The position numbers were made by a program, and so were the translations under genes. 19,408 nt of DNA from Ectocarpus siliculosus (Eukaryota; Sar; Phaeophyceae; Ectocarpales; Ectocarpaceae), in assembly GCA_000310025.1 (NCBI GenBank), contig FN649741.1, forward strand, positions 153,881 to 173,288, written 5' to 3'. Positions 1 through 9,400 of this stretch are shown here, piece after piece (position 1 is the first letter of the stretch; each line of letters begins with the position of its first letter). The notes below the pieces were generated by a model. It saw nothing but the letters and a program-made list of their open reading frames with translations, did no database searches and was not told the DNA's origin.

Positions 1-269
1 GAGCAGGGCAGGAAGGGTTGATAGGGAACGCGCCAAGCAAAGAGCAACGAGGAACCGCTTTTGGGCATCAACATCGAGGGCGACTGCAGAGACACACGCA
101 TGTGGAATCTCGCGTTTTTTTGTCCACTCAAGACGGGACACCCGCAAATCGACCTCGATCGTCCGAACGGCTGTATATGGTACGCGACCTGGTCTTCCGA
201 ATGTTGCACGCTGACGAGGAGAGCAAGACCCGGACAACATATTCTATCATGATAACAGTGCACGCAAGG

Positions 270-365
270 CTACCCACGAACACCGCCGGGGACCAGTTGG
301 GTGGACAGAAAAATCTGCCTTACGTCGAAACTTCCATTAAACGTTGGACAGACAGGGCATGCTTT
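270..365 (-). CDS. FHA-RING gene, probable final exon (RING CPVC)
   Basis: Read on the minus strand, this stretch encodes ACPVCPTFNGSFDVRQIF and stays open to a TAG at 272-270. CPxC is the expected last zinc-ligand pair of the RING, and it lies just after an intron acceptor (..cggtag/AAAGCATGC at 366, or ..aaag/CATGC at 362). Neither acceptor matches the phase of the GTGAGA donor at 501. A phase-0 GTTGAG donor at about 517 or a GC donor would restore frame. Whether the protein ends here or splices onward is not known. Confidence 0.45.
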   Translation of the reverse strand, partial: KACPVCPTFNGSFDVRQIFLSTQLVPGGVRG

Positions 366-413
366 CTACCGTATAGCAACCATCAACCAAGGAAACTCTC
401 TTCATTGGTTCTT

Positions 414-461
<48 letters not shown>

Positions 462-2531
462 TCTCTAACACTCTAACACTCTAACTCTCTCTCTCTCTCA
501 CGTTGTGCCCTTCTCCTCAACGTGTTCAGCCCAGCACAGCCTGCAGAAGCTGTGAGAGCACGGCAACACGGCGGCATCCAGCAGGAGCTCAGAGCACAGC
601 CCGCACATGGCGTCGCGGAGTACCTCCATCACCATGCTCGGCGTTTCGCCCCCACCACCGTCCACCACCCCACCGGCACCGCCAGTCCCCCGCACGCTAC
701 CCCCCCCAGCAGTGTCGCCCCCGCCTCCGGCGCGTGCCTTATCGGGACCGATTCCTCTCGTCACCGAAGAGCCGTTGCTAATGGCACGGAGAGTATCCGC
801 CGCATCTAGCGTATCTGCGCGGACGATCTTTGGTCGATTTGTCGCAGGCGCGTCGGGGTTCGACCCACGCCGTCTCTTGGAATTCGTGTTGGGGGAGCCT
901 GCAAGTTTGTGCTCAAATCGATATCTACCGTGCGAGGGGGGGAGGAGTAGATGGCGCGGGGTCTGTTGGACGACGTGGCGTGAATAACCAGGAACCGCTC
1001 CAGGTAGATGTAGATGGTTCGTAACAGAGAGAAACAAGATGGATAACAACAAAAATGTGCGGGAGACACGTTTTTGGCTGCCGTCACGGCCCTAGGTTGG
1101 AAACAGTTACAGAACTCAACACACGTGGAGGTTCTGATACGGCAGTTTGCATGAACTCTGCTGCGGGGTACCCAGGACTACTATGTACGCGCACTGCACC
1201 TGATGCGGCTGCCGGTGCCGCCAAAGCGGGTTCCTACCGGAATGTCGGCCGCGCCTCCGAACTGCACCACATCTCCGTGCCTGAGACGCTGCTCTTGAAC
1301 CTTAAATTCATTGACGAACACCCCGTTGGTAGACCCCTGCTCTTGCACGAGCAAACCCCAGCAAAACAAGAGAAGAGAGAAAGAGAAGGTCAAGACGCAA
1401 TCAAATGTTACCTGAGGAAGGGGATAGTTGGCAAGCAAGGCATACTGCCGCCAAGTGCTTTCCACAGGCAATCGACGCTTAACTAAGGAGGCGCATAATT
1501 GGTAAGCATGGCATTATGCTGTACAGCCGTCACGTGCTTTACACCGCAATCGTCAGGTGTGAGTCACGGGCGTTCACGTAAAAGAAGAACACCGAGTGTG
1601 TATCGTCGAAAAGAAGAACAATACAATAACATGCATCAGAACAATACGCCGAAAGTCACAGCGGCTCCATCGCTCCCTTTCTCACCAGGTCTCGAAGGGT
1701 GTAGGTCTTCGGCCCCCGCTTTCCTTTCCCGCAAAAAATCTCGGCGTGTTTCCGTGAAATGGTCTTGGTGGGAGCCGCGTCCAGAGTGACATCACAAGTT
1801 TTTGAACTTCGCCCGAGTACCGTCGACTCTCTTCGTACCCACCGAAGCAGCAGCAACAGAGAGAGAACGCCACAAAATAAGGGTGTTGCGTGCCGCAGAA
1901 GGCAGCCGGTGTACGTGACAGATAAAAGTACGCCCTCGCAAGAAGGGAGGGGGAAAACACGAAAACACTTCATTAATAATGGCTAAACAGTATAGTGCGT
2001 TCACGTGGATTTGACTTTGTCGCGCTGGCTCTCCTTGCGAAGTTTAAAAAAAAAAAAAACGCGTGTGTTCTTGAGGATAGGGTACGATCACCTAGATAAC
2101 TGGATGATTTCAGGGACATTGTAGTCCTCCGTGGACGCCACGAGCACCAGCTTCGCTCCTGCCCGACATGGAACGCGGCAATGTCGGGGGACGACCGTAC
2201 AACAAGCGTTTCCAGTTTCCAGCAGAGAGGGGAGTCATGCACGAAACAGCAGAGTAGGGAGGAGGTGTTCGACGTGCAAGTAACGTGGGGGGGCGCGATC
2301 GAGTTTTGTTACCGCGTCACCGACTGCAGGACATAACAACGAGCAAGTGATCGTAGTACAAGGGATGCAGTGGTGTATTGACAGACAATTGTAGTCCTCT
2401 GTCCACCTTCTTTGTACGTGCAGCAACAGCGGCAGCGTTGATAGAACCATCTCTCATATCTCCGTGAATATCCAACATCCAAAAAACGCTGCAGCGGGCA
2501 AGGGCAAGGATCACTCACCAGGAGAAGCCAT
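270..2531 (-). CDS. FHA-RING E3 ubiquitin ligase (Dma/CHFR/RNF8-like), multi-exon
   Basis: Reconstructed from six exons on the minus strand: 2531-2519, 2158-2092, 1830-1686, 1336-1200, 924-502, and a last one near 365-270. The first five join in frame with GT-AG junctions and give 261 codons plus 2 nt. Residues 7-126 form an FHA domain, a phosphothreonine-binding fold, with GRSSKTCD (33-40), SRKH (52-55) and STNGVFVN (77-84), the three signature motifs. A Gly-rich linker follows. The RING then begins with C228, C231, C243, H245, C248 and C251; the final Cys pair lies in CPVC encoded at 359-348. Known FHA-RING proteins (Dma1/2, CHFR, RNF8) ubiquitinate partners recognised through phosphothreonine in mitotic checkpoint, septation or DNA damage response. 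The short FHA-linker-RING layout is most like fungal Dma proteins. I see no PBZ finger (CHFR) or long coiled coil (RNF8). The subfamily and the 3' end are uncertain; domain identity is strong. Confidence 0.85.
411..499. repeat. (CT)n microsatellite with TAACACTC units
   Basis: An almost uninterrupted CT run is followed by two TAACACTC-type units and a second CT run. On the minus strand it is a GA tract that fills most of the last intron of the FHA-RING gene, immediately after the donor. It is likely to vary in length and could affect splicing of the exon that carries the final RING cysteines. Confidence 0.9.
502..924 (-). CDS. FHA-RING gene, coding exon 5 (linker and most of RING)
   Basis: A 423-nt exon, with acceptor ..cggtag/ATATCG and candidate donor ..cacaac/GTGAGA. 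It encodes the last FHA strand (YRFEHKL), a basic stretch with KRRR that could be a nuclear localisation signal (inference), a Gly-rich low-complexity linker, and then the RING: MCGLC, an 11-residue loop, PCSHSFCRLCW. Six of eight zinc ligands are here. The downstream intron is largely a GA microsatellite on this strand. The exact donor is uncertain because the most consensus-like GT leaves the wrong phase for the CPVC exon. Confidence 0.82.
1200..1336 (-). CDS. FHA-RING gene, coding exon 4 (FHA C-terminal half)
   Basis: A 137-nt exon, with acceptor ..gagcag/GGGTCT and donor ..atcag/GTGCAG. It starts in phase 0, so the junction reads LRDL-GSTNGVFVN, the normal FHA sequence across the NG turn. 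It continues through RLRHGDVVQFGG. The two leftover bases make Arg with the next exon, giving SRIRYRFEHKL, which closes the fold. Confidence 0.85.
1337..1685 (-). other. FHA-RING gene intron 3 (349 nt)
   Basis: A GT-AG intron between the two FHA halves, with mixed composition. No conserved motif or mobile element is seen in it. The equivalent introns 2 (1831-2091) and 4 (925-1199) are shorter and equally featureless, apart from a short A/T homopolymer at about 2044-2059. Confidence 0.6.
1686..1830 (-). CDS. FHA-RING gene, coding exon 3 (FHA core)
   Basis: A 145-nt exon, with acceptor ..tacgaag/AGAGTCG and donor ..gacctg/GTGAGA, ending in phase 0. It carries two of the three FHA hallmarks: the GR loop with a following Asp (GRSSKTCD) and SRKHAEI. 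In known FHA domains the Arg of GR and the Ser of SRxH contact phosphothreonine; both are present here, so binding should be intact. Confidence 0.88.
2092..2158 (-). CDS. FHA-RING gene, coding exon 2 (start of FHA fold)
   Basis: A 67-nt exon bounded by acceptor ..gggcag/GAGCG and donor ..tctag/GTGATC. It encodes AKLVLVASTEDYNVPEIIQLS, the first beta strands of the FHA domain. It leaves two bases (AG) that complete an Arg codon with the first base of the next exon. Confidence 0.75.
2159..2518 (-). other. FHA-RING gene intron 1 (360 nt)
   Basis: No coding potential is recognised in this GT-AG intron. It holds a 12-bp exact match (attgtagtcctc at 2388-2399) to the exon 2 region at 2118-2129, where the minus strand encodes TEDYN. 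I see no other element. Confidence 0.6.
2519..2531 (-). CDS. FHA-RING gene, coding exon 1 (13-nt mini exon)
   Basis: This exon encodes M-A-S-P plus the first base of a Gly codon. The context is gccATGG, a near-ideal Kozak sequence, followed at once by the strong donor GTGAGT. Its phase (1 leftover base) fits the acceptor at 2159 exactly and gives MASPGAKLVLVAS. Exon 2 has no in-frame ATG of its own and meets a stop upstream in that frame, so a separate start exon is required. The identification rests on splice signals and phase. Confidence 0.7.
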
Positions 2532-3070
2532 GGCTAACACAGGAGAGAAAGACAGACAGAATCACGGGACCTCGCCACTAGCCTGATGTGTCGGTGTTAT
2601 GGAATACGTCTGCTGCGTTGCCGCTGGTGCAGTGTGCAAGAGAGTGTAAGCAGTGTGTGCGGCCGACCAGCGACAGATAGAATTGAGCTAGAGGAGTTCA
2701 TATGATGCAACATCCGACCGGGGAAGATTCGATGTTTAAGACTAATATCAAGATAATTGTTTTCGCTTGTCCCCTCTGTTTGCTGAACCCTGGTTTTTGA
2801 AAGTTTTTGAAAAAACGCCGTACGTCTGATTGAGCTCGCGCGCTTGATGTTTCACACCTGTGTTCGGCGTCGTGTACACGAGGAGTTGCCACAGCGGGGA
2901 GCTAGCTGTTAGTGAAGGGCTAGCTAATGGAAATGCAAAGACTATTCAGTAAGCCAACCTCGACTCGGCCAGGGTTTACCTCGGAACTACAGCAGCAGCA
3001 CGTGCTGCATTGAGACAGCAGGGGCAAAGAGACAGCAGCAGCGGTAACAGTCGGCTAAGCATCAAACAGG
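2532..3070. promoter_or_regulatory. Probable bidirectional promoter (divergent gene pair)
   Basis: These 539 bp separate the start codons of two divergently transcribed genes, FHA-RING (minus) and C2CD3 (plus), and must contain both 5' UTRs and both core promoters unless one has a distant upstream exon. I see no clear TATA box. Two copies of the palindromic core GCTAGCT occur at 2901-2907 and 2919-2925, and CAG-rich sequence lies at about 2989-3042, near the C2CD3 start. The promoter role is inferred from position only. Confidence 0.5.
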
Positions 3071-3445
3071 ATGCCTCTAGCATCGGGTGCCCGCAGGGCA
3101 CCGGAGCCGGATGGCATCGACTTCACGGTGTCTTCATCTCTCCCTCCAATGGTTGCGGGGAGCGTGGCTGGAGAGATGGAGCTCTCGGTACCGTATCTCT
3201 ACCCCAAGCCTGGTGTGCTGTGTTCGACGAGATATCTTGGAGACGGGCAAAGCGAGCCGATGTTCGTCGTGAGGATGCAGTGGTGGGGTGACAGTGGGCC
3301 TGGCACCGTGTTCAAGCCAGGGCTCCTGCGTGGGCGGGACGAAGATGGGGAGAGGGCTCGCAGGGTGCAGTTGTCCAAGGCTACTTGTGCTCTGTTTCCT
3401 GTGCGGTGCGCGCTGGACGGGCTCTTGACGTACCTGACCGACATG
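3071..3445 (+). CDS. C2CD3: C2CD3 exon 1: N-terminal C2CD3 domain
   Basis: 125 codons ending at donor GACATG/GTGAGA, phase 0. It encodes SLPPMVAG, VRMQWWGD, GTVFKP, FPVRC and LTYLTDM, in the same order and spacing as the family's N-terminal domain, which makes this the most diagnostic exon. The start is fixed by an in-frame stop 15 nt upstream. Confidence 0.92.
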
Positions 3446-6400
3446 GTGAGACAGAGTCAGACCCCGATATCAGGTTCAAACGTTCAAACGTTCAAGCTTG
3501 GTGATGGGTGCAGTGGCTGCAGACTGCAGATGCCATTTTGGAGTTTGGCATTGGTTTGCCCCGCTAATTGATGGCCATGCTCCCTGTGTGAGGCCGGCAC
3601 TGGGAGTTTATTTGTTTTGTAATGTATGTATCCCTGCTGCGGGTCTAGACTGCAAAGGGTTATGTGTACTGGAGACAACATGTACTTCGAAGTACATATG
3701 CATATATGCATACAGCAGTAGACCGGTACAAATTTGCAGGAAGAATCCGAACTACAACTACAGCAGTAGAGTACAGCAGTAGAGCCTTGATACTTGTTAA
3801 TTAAGGAATAATAAATACACACACAGAAAGAATATCCATTCGAGATATACCCACAGTCGAACGGGATGTGGTAGAGTCTTTTCAGTGAGTGGAGGAAAAC
3901 CGGCTGGGTACTGGACTTATTTCGAGTCTTTTTAAGTACTTGTGTACCACCTCGGTGTGTTCATGGCCGTTCCACCGCTACTCGCCTATGCAACACGCAG
4001 ATTCAGTCCACACGAGCATAGAAACAGTAGCCACTCGCATCGTGTGCCATCTTCCGTGGTGTAATCTACATCCCTCCCGCCGCCCTCGTCCACCGTGCAT
4101 TGCTGTACAATACCGTTCATCAACCCAGGGCAGCATCGTCCTCGACGTGCTCGTGCACGAGGGCGACCCTAGCGGAGGAGCCCGACACGCCGGCCGCTGC
4201 GTCGTCCCCGTCGGCGGCAGCAGTTGGGGCGGGCACGGCCAGAGGGAGAGCCGCGTCGTGGCCGAGGGCTACTTCCCGGTGCTCTCGCTCCGCGACGGCA
4301 GGTACGCCGGGGACCTCGGGGTCTGCCTTCGGGCGTGCCTCGGTCGCAGCAGCAAGGTTCGAACCGTGCTCGCCGTGGCCAAGATGGCCACCACCACCGC
4401 TGACGAGTCGAGCCCGGCAGGAGAAGGGGGGAGAAGAATCGCGGATGGTGGGACGCCTTTCGCGGACCGAAGTGGCTCTACTGCGGCTGGACATGAGGAG
4501 GTGGACGCGGGGCGTAGAAGCGGACTCGGATTCCGGCGCTCAGGCGAGGCTTACGTCGGGCTCCCCGAGCGAGCGTCGTTCGACAGCGCTGATCTCACTA
4601 ACGGTTGGAGCGAGGCCCCTCCCCCTGGTGATGCTGCCACCACCGAAAGGCTCGCTCGCGATTCAGCTCCGCTGTCATCCTTCCAGCTCAACGAGGCTCT
4701 AGCAAAATTCGACGCGTCGGACACTCTGCCGATATGGCCAACGCCGAGGGGTTCTCTCTACCGCCCGCCTGAGGCTCTCGGGCAGGCTCTGTCGGCGCCA
4801 GCCATTGGTCAGCACCAGGCCAACAGAGGGAGGCCTGCTGGTGCCGGCGCTAACAACGCTGGCCCACGAAGAAAGGCCTCCCCGACTTCCAAGACGGTCG
4901 GCGGCAGATTAACGAGGAGCCCGCCCGCCCGCGTTGGCGTAGCGCTCACCGGAACCACGAGAGTTGCAAGCGTTGTCGGCGGGGCGCCTCCGGAGCGCAA
5001 GACGGGAGATTTGAGGCCAAGCGTTTCGCCCGAGCGACAAGCACCGGAGCCTGCTACCGGGACCGACTTGGATCGAGCTTCTGTTTCTCTCGGTGACGGT
5101 CGTGGCGGACGTCGCGATGAAACCCCTGCGCCGCCGTCGCAAGGTCCGCCGCCTCCTTCAGCGGCGGCTGCACCGGCGGGCTCTGCAGCAAGGGAGGACG
5201 GCGCCGGGGGCCTCTCTGAGCTGCTCAACCGTGGGAAGGAGCTCCGCGACAAGATGGCCCTGGCGGCCGCGGGGTCGAACGATAGGGCGCCGCCGGCGTC
5301 GCCGTCGTCGAGCGGTCTCGCGACGCTCACGGCGCAGCCCGGCCTGGTGAGCGGGGCACCCCTCGACTCGTCCTTGAGGGACGACATCGAGGGCATCTTC
5401 GACACGCTCTCGGACGTCGGGCAGGGTGTCGACGTGTCGGTGCGTGACCCAGAAACAAGGGGCGGCGAGAGCCGCGTCGTCGACCTCCTGCTGTCTGCCG
5501 CCGGCCCGCCGCCGGCATCCCTGGCCTTTCCTGCGCTGGCGGCAATGGAGCGGCGGCGCGCCGACTCGCTCGCCCGCGTCCGCTTCCTGCGGATCCGGCT
5601 GTCGCGCCTGGTGATGTTCGGGTCCATGACCTCCGCGGGGGAGGGCCATGGCTGGCAGCTCCGTTTCCGTCTGCCTGCGTTCGCGGCACCTCCCGGGCGG
5701 GGTAGCACCGCCGCTGCCGGGCGCCGTGCCAGTGTTGCCCAGGCATCGAAAGGAGGAAGCGCTCGAAACGCGAGGGTGGTTTCGGTGCCCGTCCCGCCGA
5801 GAGTGTCTCCCTCGACTCTCGGGAAAGGCAAGGCGGCGGCGGCCGTTCGAAGAGGCAGGTCTACGGCGACCGGGACGACGACGAAGACGACGACGACGAC
5901 GTCCAGGAGCGCGGCGTCGGTCCTGAGAGTACGCCGGGGGTTCGGGGCCTGCGACTTGGTGGTCGGGGAGACCTCGCTCCTGGAGGAGCTGGTGTGCGCC
6001 GTGGATGTCGACGACACCTGCGTCGCCCAGTGGATGGACACGGCGGTGGAGTTCCTCCTAGTCGACGGCAGAACGGACGGGGCCCCGCGACCGCGGCAAC
6101 CTGGCAAGAACCACAACCACCCCCACCTGCGCAAGAAGCAGCGCTCCTCGACGGTCGGACCCGGCGATCGGGTGGCGGCGGTGGCCACCTTCCCGCTGAG
6201 AGACCTCGTCCTCTCGGCGGACCTGGGCGTGGCGGCCACGCTGGACCTGATCGAGGTGTCGGACTTCTGGGCGGCGGAGGACGCCCGGGCCGCGGCGGCC
6301 GGCCGCACGGGGAGGGGAGGTCGCCCGTTGCGGAACCCCTACCGGAGCGATGAGGGGGGCGGTGGCGCCAGGCCACTGGTGCTGGGCGACCGCGCCGTGG

Positions 6401-9400
6401 GCGCGCTGGCGATCGCGCTGGAGCTGGTGCCGGGCGAGCCGGACGTGTCCCCGGAACACAGCCGCCCGGAAGTGGAGCGCTGGACGAAGGGCTCGCGGCA
6501 GCAAGGCGCAGCGGCAGCAGCGACAGCAGCAGCAGAGGCGGAAGGGCTGGAGGAGTCAGCCGAAGAGGAACACCATGGGGTGATCAGGACGGAAGCGAGC
6601 TCGCCGCCGCCGCTTCCCGCCGGAGGGGTGAGAATCCTGCGGGAACCGTCGGCCGACGGGCGGGACGGTACCTTCGAGGCAGGGGGGGAGGCTTGTAGTG
6701 CGGCGGTAGAGCCAGGGGGCTGGGCAGAAGGAAGCCCGGGTGGGGAGAAGCACGAGCCTAGCGGTAGTCTCACCGCATCCATGCCGCCGGACTTGGATGG
6801 GGACGGGGACTGGAAGGAAGCCAGTGGGGTTGTCGCCGTTGGCCCGCTCGACACGAGCTTGGCGGTGGTGCTAAGGATTGGCGACCTGACGCTTGCCCCC
6901 CCGCTTGGCCCCGGAGCTGAGCAAGTGCGAGTCGCGTACTCCTTCACCCAGGTGCTCTTCTTCCTCTTGCCTCGCCAGGATAATAGTGATGTCTGAAAAC
7001 CTTCCCCGCTAAGGCCGTAGTATGTACGGCGAAACCACCCGATCCTCCCTGTTTCATTTCTGTTTTGTGTCAAGCGCATTTGTAGGACAACACCCCCCCA
7101 ACAAAGCTGTTCCACGATGCCGACCCCCGCCGCCACACCGCTTGCTCGGAACCAGGTGGAAGGGCTCACGCCAACCGTGACGCATCGCTCCGTTCGAGGC
7201 CTCCCGAGCGGAGACGGTGGAGCGCAGCAGCATTTCCAGCGGTTCGCTTTCAACCACCAGGAGGTCTTCCCCGCTCCGACCGAAAGCAGCGCTTGGCGCC
7301 TAGGAGGAGCAGGTGCGAACAGGGTGTTCGAAGTCTGGGGGTGCTCGGCGACAGGGCCGGAGAGCGGCAGCAGCGGCGGCCGTCCGGGGCAAGCAGAGGC
7401 GTTGCTGGGTCTGGCCAAGGTCTACCTTCGCCCGTTCGCGGCGTTTGAGGGCCGCACCGGGGAGTCGGGGCTCGCCGTGGGTGCCGACGGCCCCGTCTCC
7501 GTTGTCGATCCGTTCTCCGGCAAGGCGGTGGGGGACCTACACCTGCTCCTGGCCTTGGGTGCCTCTCCGACGATAGCTGCGCTTGCTGGCAAAGGGGGGG
7601 ACGCGGAGGCGGGTAACGGCGCGATGGGAGACCCCCCCACCCTGGGAGGCGGGAGCAACGCCGAGGGCGGGAGGGAGACCGGGGAGGAGAAGGGGGATCA
7701 TGAGCTGGAAGACGAGGGGGGGGCGGGGTCGCGAGGAGGGGCGGCAGGTGGCGCTGAAGGGGAGGGCGGTGGTGGCGTGGCCCATGCGGCGGAGCCTCCG
7801 GCGCTAGACGATTCCGTGGCAGGTGAGGACTCAGATGTGCCCGTAGAGGGGGGCGGGAAAGGAGAAGGCATCTGTGGCGATCGTTGTTGCCTCTTGCTTT
7901 CGGTCGATGTCTCTAAAAGTTGCCAGGGGGAACGCTCGCATGACAATCGTGCTTTTTATGAATTGTGCTCGGGGACAGATCCGCAAGCAGCTGGCGTCGT
8001 GCGACCGCCCCGTTTTGGTGGTTGAAGCGATGGGGTTCTTTCTGTTTGGCGTACGCACGCGTCCTGGGTCTATGTTCCCTGCAGGGGTGATCCCCCCCCC
8101 CACGCTCAGTTGCACGCTCCTCGAGAGCGGGATGATGATACTCACATTGGTGGTTGGACTGCGCAGCCACAAGGGTATAGCGTACAGTGCTCAGACGTGC
8201 TTCCTTCCCCCCTGCACGAGAACGGCCCAGACAACATGTCTGAATGCCTCTGAGGCAACGCGTGGCACTGCTCTTGTCTTCGCTGGTGTGACCCATTTTT
8301 TTCCGGGTTGACGGTACGACCGTTCTCTGGAACGCTCTCTTGACACGTCCCATCCCATCTAATTCGCTGTTGTTTGATTGTCTTCGGCAGAGCTGTCGAT
8401 GCTCCTGAACCCCGGTCGGGTCGAGGGGCCCAAGGCTAGCCCAGCGCGTTCTAGCGGTGGCTTTACGGGCCTCGTACGGCACGTCGTTGAACTGTCGGCG
8501 GTGGGCGAGCTACCCGTAGTGGTTGGTGACGGAATTGCTGTGGGAGGGGAGGGCGCGCAGGAGCCGGTGGGGTGTGCCATCGAGTACGTGCTGCCTTCGA
8601 GCCAGGTGAGTCGGAGAGATTCGGCGCAGGTTTTAGGTCAAAGTGGCACAGGTAGGAAGTTGTCCCACCGTGTTTGTGGCAGAAGTCACGTTTTAGCGTA
8701 TTGTACGAATGGTTACTCGGTGACTATTGGAGTGTCTCGTTGAGTTGGTCTCTCTTCTGTTGGCGTGTTTTTGAGAGAATGGTGATTGCCCAAAGGATAA
8801 ACCAATGACACGAGAATTCGCGGGGATGTCGTTGGATTTGTATTTTGTCAACATTGTAGGGCGACCTTTCTACAGCTTGCCTCTGTTGCAGGGGTCAGTA
8901 GACCCAAACTTCCACGGAATGGTTATCATGACAAAATCCGCCACGTGTCAGAGCGTACGTAACACACATGAAGGAAAACGTGTGCAGGAGCCTCCTAAGG
9001 GGCGGACGCACCTTTAGCACTAACCACCATCGTGTCGCTTCCGCGCCGCTGTTCGCTCCGCCGCTACTTTCGCCCACGCTCACCACGGCACCCCCGTTCT
9101 CAGACTTGCCTTGACCTGGACATCGACGGCACGGACACCCCCCCCACCACCGCCGACCAAACCCACGAGCTGTGGTGGGACGCCGATAGCGGCATCCTCA
9201 ACAGCCGCGCGAGGCACACCGTCAAGGTTCCCGGAGGTATCCTGGACAAACCGGCGGCCCCGGGCTCCGCAGGAAGCACCGGCGGCGGAGCCGGCCAAAG
9301 CAGCGGCGACGCCGGCACCGCCGCGGTTGCGACGACGACCGAGGGCGGGCCGCTGAACAACCTCCTTGACTGCATGTTCGGGCATGAGGATGTGGTTCTG

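Noticed and set aside
18-476. 152-codon plus-strand open frame ending in Leu-Ser repeats
   Set aside because: Its end is a translated CT microsatellite, the rest has no motif, and the minus strand here continues the FHA-RING gene.
3889-4128. Plus-strand open frame running into exon 2 from 3889
   Set aside because: The 80 codons before 4129 are not conserved, whereas splicing exon 1 to 4129 gives an uninterrupted C2CD3 N-terminal domain. This stretch is intron.
4809-6308. 499-codon open frame on the minus strand inside C2CD3 exon 2
   Set aside because: It mirrors a GC-rich coding exon whose plus-strand frame has clear domains; the antisense product is Arg/Pro/Ser-rich low complexity with no motif. 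High GC content alone keeps antisense frames open.
6339-7418. 359-codon minus-strand open frame spanning C2CD3 intron 2
   Set aside because: It crosses validated splice sites of the plus-strand gene and has no recognisable domain.
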